This document shows positions 11,784-21,256 of a stretch of 64,000 bases of DNA, one piece after another. The notes under the pieces are model-generated. The model was given only the letters and a program-made list of their open reading frames with translations. It did no database searches and had not been told where the DNA came from. Position numbers and translations under genes: made by a program. The stretch covers positions 6,559,182 to 6,623,181 of the forward strand of contig NC_087384.1 in NCBI RefSeq assembly GCF_963675165.1. The letters are read 5' to 3'. How positions within the stretch are numbered: position 1 is the first letter of the stretch; every line of letters starts with the position of its first letter. The DNA comes from Halichondria panicea. Taxonomy: Eukaryota > Porifera > Demospongiae > Suberitida > Halichondriidae.

Positions 11784-13473
11784 GTCGTCACCTGATAAAG
11801 TAGAGATATTCAGTTCTTTTGAGCATTCACTTTCCTGATTTAAGCCAACTGCTGTCACACAGCATCCATACTCTGTGTATGGTGGCAGTCCGGTGACTGT
11901 AGCTGTGGTACTTGATGTAGTTACAGTATGCACAGCTGGTAGATGAGAGCAATAGGGACAGCTGGTGTGATAGCAGTACACATTGAAATGGTTCACTTCA
12001 TCACTGTGTGTATTTGTCCAACTTAGCTGAAGTGACATCTGAAATACTTGGGTGACTATCAGCTGTGTGGGACTGCTAGCAAGTGCCCCTATTTCATCAC
12101 CTGTGTAACGAATGTGGGATTATAAATGGTTATGAGATGTCAGTATACACGTACACAATATACTCAACATCTACTTGATAGACAAACAGCCCAGGTCTTC
12201 CCACATTGGACAAACTCTCCATGTACTGTGTAGCACCAGTCAGTCCACCAGGTACAGTGAATGATCTGTTCCCATCTCCTGCATTAAACCCAATCTGCGC
12301 ATGTGGACCCCACTGAATCCTTGAATACAACAAGCAAACATATGACTTCTGGCCATCAGTCATTAGAACCACCTGATACGTGTTGCTAGGTCCATTCAAT
12401 CCATTTCGCGGAACTTGATTCCATGTTGCAATAAAAATCGATATAGGATTGATATTTGGAGATAAAAGAAAGCGTGCCAATGTCATTGTTTGACTTTCCC
12501 TGCTGCTTACTTCACGGTAGAAGATTTGGCCTCTACTTGTAATATCGGTATCACTCCAAAAGAGCAAAATAAGTGGCACAGTGTTGTTAATTGGTAGAGG
12601 TTGTTGAGAATATTCTATATATGCAGACCGAAACGATAAAAGTCCATGGGTGACCACCTATTGTAAAAAATTAAGCTTGAAGAACCTAAAGCTACTTCAA
12701 ACTCCACATGCAGTAGAAGTTAGTTGTACATTGTTTAATTAAATATTCACTTACGAAAATAGTAGATTCTTCAGATCCAAAAAATGGGAAGTTTTGAGTT
12801 AGATTTATTGGACCAGAAGAAGTATCAAGCATAGAGGGTACTCGGAGATCACCAACACTCTCTCCATAAGGTAGCAAGCTGACTGGGGCTGGACAGAACA
12901 TGCATTGGACGTTTATGCACATGGTGGAATTCCCATTTAAAGAACAATTTGAACTGTTTTCAATATCACAGCTAGTTAGGTTAGCCTCGTGCCCTGAGCA
13001 TTGAAACTTGAATCGATGTTCAGGGCAAAGACTTCCCGCCTCTGCATGTCCTACTCCACAACCATTCTGCCGACAAGCCACTGCAGCTGTTTGGTTAATG
13101 GAATCTCCATCCTCATCATCGCAGACTCCATTCCATCTCCCGGCAACACACACCTCCATAGTACCCTGGTAGGCACCTACCACATTTACTAGTCTGATCT
13201 CACCATGGCTACAAGATCTGTTAGGGATAATTAAATATATTGTAATACCCAAAAAGAGTATAGACAATTAATGTGTAACTACATTTCAGTATCTAAATGT
13301 TACTTACTTAATTTGACGAATAATAAAGAGCAAGGTTAAAGCTAATGTAATGCAGTAAAATAGCACACTTTTAGCCATTGCTGTGTTACTCTCTGTAAGT
13401 ATAGTATAGTACTTAGCTAGCTAGAACTACCAGGAAACAGAGATTACTACTCTTGGCTACACACAGCCTCAGG

Positions 13474-13525
13474 TTTATACTCAAGCCAGCTAGCTACAAC
13501 TGTGTTCAGAGCATGAATCTCATTA
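13474..13525 (-). promoter_or_regulatory. R2 promoter: TATA box and upstream box
   Basis: Minus-strand TATAAA at 13474-13479, about 96 bases upstream of the R2 ATG, and TAATGAGATTCATG at 13512-13525. R6 (36571-36576, 36618-36631) and R8 (43685-43690, 43736-43749) have the same pair at nearly the same distances. Role inferred from position and conservation. Confidence 0.5.
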
Positions 13526-13648
13526 GTGGACATTCCCTGCTGTAACATAAGGTGGGTGGGGCTGACTACTGCATAGCAGTAGACCAATAATTAAAAACGT
13601 ATACACAAAACACTCAGGCATATATACAGCCAGTAAGTAAGTCATAGT

Positions 13649-16600
13649 TCAGTTTTCATTTACGGGCGGTTGAATAGTTTCGTAAGTGTTGTCGTCCTCC
13701 CTCTGGAAGCTCAGTTGGTATGCCCCTTCCTGAGATGTCCCACCCCCTCCAAATGACAGCAACTCGTACTGATTGTCCTCATCGTTATTCCTGATGGGCT
13801 CGTACTGTCCCTCTGAATTATTAGCCACGTCTGTCCCAGCGTCTCTTGTTGCAAAGGCCAGGTCTTGGTAGGCTGAGACTTCTTGTTTTTTGTAAGTCTT
13901 GGGGGGGATCAATGGTTGGTAGATCTTCTCACTATTTTGCTGCCCAGGTTGAGTGATGGGTGGAGTAGCTATCGGCATCATTGGCTTCTTCTCTCTCTGT
14001 TTTTTGTTTGCTGAATTCTCATATCGTATATCCACCTCTTCTTTGTACTGCACATGTCTGTGTGATGTGTTGTTGCTTTGTGGACTGCCTTTCTCTTTGA
14101 GCTCTATATCTTCAGGAACATCGTACACAGGATCTACAGTGCTGCAGCAAGTACATTAAGACAGGCAATCATTCATGATGTTATGGATACCACTATAGCT
14201 ATGGAAATACCTACATGCAAACAGTTTGAAAGAGTTGCCTTTCAGTACTAGGACTATAATTATCAGTAGAGTACCTTTGTTGACCTTGAAGAGTCACTTG
14301 TTTGCTTGTTCTCCTCTTGTAACAACAACAACAGGTTATGCATGTTATCACAAGAGCCAGGACTACCAGAAATGCTGATAGTGCTCCAGCCGACAAAGCA
14401 ATTACAAAGTTGATTTGACTGCTGGAAACTTGGAGATCAGCTAGATCTATATAGCATTATAGATATTATCAGGAGCCCATAAATAAGAGAAGGAGCGGCT
14501 GACTACGGGGATCACGTTACGTAAGTGGTTATGACCGCATTTCCATATATGCAGAGTCACTTAAGTGGTTGAATCCCTACACGTGTTATACACAATACAG
14601 GGCTGCGGTTTGCAAGAACTTAGTCGCTTCCAAACAAGGAAGTGCAGTTTCACCGGCAATTACGAGACGTGATCCCCGAGTATACGTTGAAGTTAGCCGC
14701 TCCTTCTCTTATTTATGGGCTCCTGATATTATTTTGGCTACCATTACACCAATACAATCTTTCCATCCAGATCCTACAAATTCTACACACCCTATTAAGC
14801 ACCTGTTCTTGCATCAGAGCATGCGCTTCTTCCTTCACCAGCTTGATTAGTAGCTGAGATACAACACGTGTAGTTAGTGAATGGTTGGAGGTTGCTCACA
14901 TCCACACTACTGTTCAAGGTTGTGCTGAGCCAGACATTGTTGAGGTTCTGTAAGCATCTTATCTGGTAGTACAGTAGTGTTCCATCTATATGCAATGGTC
15001 TTGACCATTCCAGTTTAAAGGATATGCTTGTTATTTCATTGATACCAACATCAACTGGCCTTGTTGGTGGTACTGTAAGGATCGAGACACATCAAGAGTA
15101 AGTACATTTTAACACACACTGAGTCAGTCACCTGGTAATAATAAAGTAGAGATATTCAGTTCTTCTGAGCAGTTACTTTCCTGGTTTAAGTTAACTGCTG
15201 TCACACAACATCCATACTCTGTGTATGGTGTCATCCCGGTGACTGTAGCTGTGGTACTTGATGTAGTTACAGTGTGCACAGCTGGTAGATGAGAGCAATA
15301 GGGACAGCTGGTGTGATAGCAGTACACATTGAAATGATTCACTTCATCATCGTGTGTATTTGTCCAACGTAGCTGAAGTGACATCTGAAATACTTGGGTG
15401 ACTATCAGCTGTGTGGGACTGCTAGCAGGTGCCCCTATTTCATCACCTGTGTAATATACGGTTATGCATGAGATGCATATATACACATAATATATTTACC
15501 ATCTACTTGATACACAAACAGCCCAGGTCTTCCCACATTTGACAAACTCTCCATGTGCAGTGTAGCACCAGTCAGTCCACCAGGTACAGTGAATGATCTG
15601 TTCCCATCTCCTGCATTGAACCCGATCTGTGCGCCTGGCCCCCATTGGATATCTTCGTATAAAAAGCAAGCAAAAGAATCCTGTCCATTCGTCATCAGAA
15701 CTACTTGAAATGTATTCTGTTGATGCATACCACTAGAGCAAGGGTACAGATAAACTTGATGCCATGTAGCGATAAATATGGATGTTGGGAAGAACCTAGT
15801 TTCTCTGTATACGTAGTCGTTCACCAGTAGGCTCGCTTGGTAGGATCCGGACCCATTTACTGCTCTATAGTAAATTTCACCACTACCGTTGCAACTTATA
15901 TGGATATCTCTCAAGAAAGGTATAATCAGTGGTGTCACATCAGTAAATGGTAGGGGTCTTGGACTATAGTATATGTATCCTTCATGAAAAGACAAAACTC
16001 CGTTCGTGTTTACCTATATATTATAAAAGTTCAATTAACAATGAGTTAACATTTTGGGAACTTACAAATAGCTTGCTCTGATTTTCTCCAAAGAATGGAA
16101 ACGGTTGTATCACAACTGCCTCAGACGAACCATCATCTAGCATAGGCACTTGCTGATCATAATCCGGACTTCCATAAGCCAATAAATCTGTTAAACAGAT
16201 ACACAATTATTAAGATATTAGGGATCAACTGAAATAGTTTTAATTTGTATACCTAATTGTGCCTGACATGAAGTGCACAGAGTGACAATGCACATATCTT
16301 CTCCTGTTGAGCAGTCAGCACCATCCAAAATAGAACAACCAGTTAAATTTGACTCTCCTCCTCTGCATTGAAACTTGAGTGTACTGTTGTGACATTGTCT
16401 TTGATTGTCTACGTATCCTAATATAAGTATACACTATAGTTATCATTTGCAACCAGCTTCTTAGCAAGAAATAGTTTTAGTTGTTTGCTTTACTCACCAT
16501 GTCCACAGCCCAGCTGTTTGCACACTATTGCAGCTGCTTGGTTCATAGCGGATATGTCAGCACAGACTCCACTCCATCTCCCAGCAACACACACCTCGGG

Positions 16601-16840
16601 AGTTCCATTGAAAGCACCTGTAACTTCCACCAATCGGATCTCTCCGTGGCTGCAGGACCTACATAACGTTTTAGTAAGCTTAAGATACTATGATGTAGAC
16701 TCTAAACATAGTCTATGTAGCTATATGGTAATTTGGTACACATTGTAGCATGTATGATCAACTTACTTCACTGGACCACAAACAAATAAGAGGAATGTTG
16801 TAATTGTGAGGATGAAGCAGAGCAGCAGACTTTTAGCCAT
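13649..16840 (-). CDS. R3: type IIc receptor, SRCR + NIDO + 2 FN3 + TM + tail
   Basis: Signal peptide MAKSLLLCFILTITTFLLFV; an in-frame ATG two codons upstream (16846) is an alternative start. SRCR is split over two exons (about 16659-16499 and 16418-16255); NIDO over two (about 16188-16067, with DDGSSEAVVIQPFPFFG, and 16013-15505, with IATWHQV and IQWGPGAQIGFNAGDGNRS). FN3-1 about 15447-15132; FN3-2 about 15074-14812; TM exon about 14440-14276; tail about 14147-13649. The TM is followed by TCITCCCCYKRR. The tail is shorter than in type I and ends IQPPVNEN, a different reading frame from the TTTRT ending. Pair YEPI-x8-YELL is kept. The intron before the TM exon holds a small inverted-repeat element. 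The donor after FN3-2 is a weak GTGCTT. No frame lesion noticed. Confidence 0.78.
14464..14731. mobile_element. MITE-like element in R3 intron before the TM exon
   Basis: Perfect 34-base terminal inverted repeats at 14467-14500 and 14695-14728 (tatcaggagcccataaataa inward). The same element sits at the same place in R8, R9 and R11; R7 lacks it (37571-37600). No coding capacity. Target duplication unclear. Confidence 0.8.
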
Positions 16841-16846
16841 AGGCAT

Positions 16847-17725
16847 ACTGATAGTGGTGGCCTTCTTTGTGTAGAGTTCAGATCTAAATTTGTAATTTGA
16901 ACGGGAAGTGACCTTTTTAAAAGGCTTTTATTACTATCTATGGTTTTATGTGGCTATGCATGTGACTGTAGTGGTAGACATGTAATTCCAGTACCTCCCT
17001 ATTTAGCATAGTGATAATTATTCATAGCTTAATTGTACTGTGGTTTTGCTAGGGACAACTGTTGTGCAAACACAGCACTGCACTGTCCTCAGGCTATATA
17101 GACCTCAGTACTAGTATACCTTTCAGTTTGCTAAGATTACAACGACTTAGTAGATTTACAGCTGCGATAGGCCCTAGCTTGCCTAGACTGAGACTGATCA
17201 TTGTATTGTGCATGTGTACATAATATCGTAAAAACATCAAACATAATTAATATAGTTTCGTCTCATCTTGAAGCCCCTCTTTAAGATACACCATGCACCA
17301 CCTCCAAATGACAGTGGCTCGTATACTGCCCTTTCTGACAGTTTCTGCACTGATCCTTGAAGTTTCTTTTGGTAACGTACTTCTAGCTCTATAGGGTGGT
17401 GATCTAGTTACTTGCAGGGGATAGAGAATATTTTGGACATAGCCCCAGGATTTATAGCATAAGTCAGATACACCCACTAATCAATAAAGCACATAATTAT
17501 AATACAGACAGTCACATTATAAAAGTTCACTGACATCATGGCAGTTTGTGATCTTATTGGTTTACAGTTGTGGCAATCAAAATACAGCAAACCAACGCAT
17601 GTGGAACAATAAAAGAGTGTACAAAAAAAACACCACTCAAGCATATGCAACACACACACACAGAAAAAATATTCATATAGTAATAATAATTATTATTATA
17701 GCCAACAAAAGTCATAGTTCATTTC
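16847..17725. other. R3-R4 intergenic, block repeated at R9 and R11
   Basis: The 5' flank of R3 recurs upstream of R9 (about 47540-48457) and R11 (about 55280-56161), showing duplication of whole gene-plus-flank units. Minus-strand 17250-17370 is a decayed tail fragment (LSERAVYEPLSFGGG then out of register). Near the R3 start a TTTTTAAAAAGG stretch may act as a TATA-like site. No gene seen. Confidence 0.65.
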
Positions 17726-20642
17726 TCATGTACGAGTGGTGGTGGTTTGAATAGTTTCGTAAGTGTTGTCGTCCTCCCTCTGGAAGCTCAGTGGTTGGTA
17801 CGCCCCCTCCTGAGATGCCCCACCCCCTCCAAACGACAGGGGCTCGTACTGATCGTCCTCATCATTCTTCTTGATTGGCTCGTACTGTCCCTCTGAATTA
17901 TTAGCCATGTCTGTTCCAGCGTCTCTTGTCTCAAAGGCCAGGTCTTGGTAGGCTGAGACTTCTTGTTCTTTGTAAGTCTTGGGAGGGATCAATGGCTGGT
18001 AGATCTTCTCACTGCTTTGCTGGCCAGGTTGAGTGATGGATGGACTAGCTATCAGCATCATTGGCTTCTTCTCTCTCTGTTTTTTGTTCGTTGCAGTCCC
18101 TCCACTCGAAGCAAGCACTGGTTTCTCATATCTTAGCTCCACCTCTTCTTTGTACACGTGTCTGCGTGATGTATCGTTGTTTTGTCGACCACTTCTCAAT
18201 GTACTACTGCCTTTCTCTTTGAGCTCTATATCTTCAGGAACATCGTACACAGGATCTGCAGTGCTGCAGTGAGTACAAGCAATTACAATGTTATGCATGG
18301 ATACCATGCACTAGCTATGGAAATGAAAACGGTTACCTTTCAGTAATATATAGGACTGCATGTATACAAAATCAACAAATCACAAACGAAAATAATGGTG
18401 GAACACTGTGTTTGTAAGCGGGTATTACCTTTGTTGACCTTGAAGAGTCACTTGTTTGCTCGTTCTCCTCTTGTAACAACAACAACAGGAAATGCATGTT
18501 ATCACAATACACAGAAGTAACAACACTGCTAGCAGTGCTCCAGCAGACACAGCTGTCACGAGGTTACTGCCAGTTTGTGCTGGTGGTTGTCCTGTAGTGA
18601 ACAATATAATGCATTGACATAATTATATCATACCAGTATATACCTATGGCTGTCATGACAATGATGCATCGATGTAGTCCAACGCCCACTGAATTCCTTG
18701 CTGAAACACAGCAAGTGTAGTTGGTGTTGGCAATAAGACCATACACAGTCACAGAGGTAGTGTATGCTTGTTGTATCTCTGCATCGTGGTGTGCTGATGT
18801 ACAGTTGATACTGTAGAACAAGATAGCTTGTCCATATCTCTCAGCTGGCTCTGTCCAAGTCAGTGTGATACCGTTAGCATAATAGACCAAAACTATGGCA
18901 ACTAATTCTTGCGGTTCAGTAGGAGAACCTGTATAGAAAGATAAATTAGCTTGTTCACACTGTGTCAACATACCTCGCTCTGTCCTTGCATCCACACAAG
19001 TGTCATTTCCTTTGCCAACTTGATTAGTGGCAGAGATGCAGCAAGTGTAGTTGGTCAATTCTCGGAGGTTGCTCACAGTATCTAGTCCATCAGCAGTGGT
19101 ATTCAAGCTCATAATAGTTCCATCAGCTAATTGCAGGCATGTTGTGGTGTAGTAGGAGATGATGCCATTGATAGGTTGTGGTCGAGACCACTCCAGTTGG
19201 ATGGACTTATATGTGATGCCAGTGATGTTGACAGCTAGAGGGGTAGTAGGGAGATCTGAGATTAATGTATTGGAACGGATTATGTGGTTATACACAAGGC
19301 AACAAGGCATATACCTGGAGCAGTAGTGACATTCAGACAATTTGGGATACTATTAAGAAAGTAGACATTCATTGTGACACAGCATTCGTATCTCGTGAAC
19401 ACACTCAGTCCAGTAATGTTAACAGCTGTTTCTGTGATGCTGTGCGTATATGCACCCTGTGTCCCACACACCACATAATAAGTATCGAACTCCCCATAGA
19501 CTTGCTCTGGCTCCATCCACTCAATCAGCAGTGTCGTTTGTGACGGCTGGACTGTCAAATTTCGTGGAGGGGTGGGGATAGCTGTATAAAAATGAAAATT
19601 TGATTGCATATACATGACGTTATAATACACTCACGTCCCTCCACACAGTTTTGAGGACCTTGTCCAGCATTGTTGTTGCCCGAAACACAGCAAGAAAAGG
19701 TGCACGAATCGAAAATACCATACTTAGAAGTGTATTGTATTGTTGCATTTAAAGAGTGAACTATTATTTCCGTGAGGTAGAAAAAGCAATGATCATAACA
19801 GACAATTCTGTATCTATCCACATCAGTGCAGTTGCTCATGTCTGGAGGTGACCAGGTCACTTGAATGGAGTACGGATTAAGATTAACGCCAGTGATCTCC
19901 ACATTTGTTGGGATGTTTGGAACTAATGGAAAAGGAACATGATAAGATTTGGGTTCATGATGTATTTTAACACACGACTTACTTGAATAACAAGACACTC
20001 CGGCCCCCACGAAAGTATCACAGTTACTTGACGGGTAGATCACAGAACAGTTGCTCAGTGTAGCTTCATCTCCAGTGCAGTTGACTTCATTGACATCCCA
20101 TGGAATATAGCGCTGATAGCTCTGACCTGTTACTAAGCTTCCTGTGTAATGCAAGTGCAAGATATAAAATCTATATGTAATAATCGTGTACACCAGAATT
20201 CAATGCTCATAAATCTATAGCAATGGACGTATCAATTCAACCATAATTATGATTGTCATACCAACACACCTCCTTGCTGACAAAACCCCAGCTCTCGACA
20301 CACCACTCGAGTCTCTTCAATCTCCCAGTTGTCTTGACATGGAGTGTACCAGCGTCTATTCACACAAATGTCCACTCTCCCCTCTCTGGAGCTGGGTCCA
20401 TCTGCTAACCTAACTTCTCCTTCTCTTCCAAAGCAATAGTATCCCCTGTGATGATGCAGATATGCAAAGCTGACGTAAACTACATAAGGAGGAGGATCGA
20501 TCATATATTATTTGCTCACTATAGATCTAGCTATTGATAGCCTATGATTCTAGCGTACCTCACTACTGGACAGCAAGCAAATTGTATGACTATGAGGAAG
20601 GTAGTAACTGTAATACAGCAAGGCAGTATCCTCCCAGCCATG
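17726..20642 (-). CDS. R4: type I receptor, SRCR + 4 FN3 + TM + tail
   Basis: Signal peptide MAGRILPCCITVTTFLIVIQ, the MAG variant shared with R5, R10 and R13. SRCR exons about 20440-20270 (VRLADGPSSREGRVDICVNR) and 20140-19982; FN3 exons about 19923-19636, 19580-19318, 19256-18972 and 18929-18646; TM about 18594-18430; tail about 18270-17726. The tail reads YDVPEDIEL, YEKPVL, YQPLIPP, SAYQDLAF, then YEPI-x8-YEPL, YQPL and YETI, ending TTTTRT. FN3-1 is divergent from the R1 version. No frame lesion noticed. Role as a surface receptor is inferred from domains. Confidence 0.82.
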
Positions 20643-20726
20643 GTTGTTGGCTTTGTGCAAGATGTATAACTAGACTATATAATGGGATTATGACTAGCTA
20701 ATGATATAACTCTTTGAATGCAACCA

Positions 20727-20816
20727 CTTTATATAGGCCAAAGTACCACAACAAAATGAATATCGTTAACATCATACCGCTTGTAACTTACATAACCACA
20801 ATAATGAATATCATTA
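20727..20816 (-). promoter_or_regulatory. R4 promoter: TATA box and upstream box
   Basis: Minus-strand TATATAAAG at 20727-20735, about 85-93 bases before the R4 ATG, within TATATAAAGTGGTTGC. That stretch recurs before R10 (TATA at 51555-51563) and, shortened, before R12 (59213-59219). The TAATGATATTCAT box lies at 20804-20816. Confidence 0.5.
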
Positions 20817-20869
20817 ACAGTACATACAATACACCCACTATCATATATATCACACTACATTGTACACTA

Positions 20870-21065
20870 CTGAGTCTCCATGCAATGTCAATGACTCATT
20901 GACATTGCATGGAGACACAGATTGACTGGTAAGTGTTCTCCTTTTGCTTCCTCACCAATGCTTGATAGTGGCATTACTGCACTGCTCGTTAAAGTCTGTC
21001 CAAGACTAATACATATAGATTTAGATATCGGCTGATAATCGCTGGGCTCTTCACGCTTCATCACT
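20870..21065 (-). pseudogene. Remnant of the end of an R13-type tail exon
   Basis: Matches the 3' end of the R13 tail (59330-59510): the region around YQALVRKQEENTYQSL and the KREEPSDYQ stretch can be recognised, with an internal deletion and no complete reading frame. It lies 3' of R5, whose own upstream part is R13-like, and so marks the original end of R5. Confidence 0.72.
20874..20916. repeat. Perfect 21-base palindrome with 1-base centre
   Basis: Arms 20874-20894 and 20896-20916. The paralogous site near 51674 has only one arm, so the second arm is a new inverted copy of local sequence. Confidence 0.85.
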
Positions 21066-21256
21066 ACACTAAAATAATGTCCTGAAACTTGAATCAGTGT
21101 TCAGAATAGAGAGGCTTCATATCCTACTCATATTAATACAGCAATCAGAAATATGGCATGTTTACATGTACATTGACTAAAAAAACATTGTACATTGAGT
21201 AAAAAATAGACATAACAAAGCATGACAGGAAGCAATACATATAACAATCATTCAGT

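Larger units (their letters stand above)
9578..13378 (-). pseudogene. R2: type IIb receptor (SRCR-NIDO-FN3x3-TM-tail), probably broken
   Basis: Signal peptide MAKSVLFYCITLALTLLF; one exon (about 13218-12754) carries SRCR (CSHGEIRLVN, AVACRQNGCG) and the first half of a NIDO domain (PFFGSEESTIFVS); a second exon (about 12655-12166) gives the rest (WGPHAQIGFNAGDG, VGRPGLFVYQVD). Then FN3-1 (about 12100-11790), FN3-2, FN3-3 (about 10753-10468), TM and tail. NIDO is the nidogen/alpha-tectorin extracellular domain. Two lesions are visible. A 600-base inverted-repeat element (10904-11503) sits inside the FN3-2 exon, bringing a stop. The donor after the NIDO exon, GT in sister copies, is TT here (12166-12167). 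The tail keeps YEPI-x8-YEPL, but its last motif is altered (YETTTTRT instead of YETIQ). It could still make a shortened product by exon skipping. Confidence 0.7.

Noticed and set aside
14569..14857. Plus-strand frames starting MNPYTCYTQYRAAVCK, repeated at R9 and R11
   Set aside because: They run through the MITE and antisense of the FN3-2 exon; recurrence comes from duplication, not from a conserved gene.
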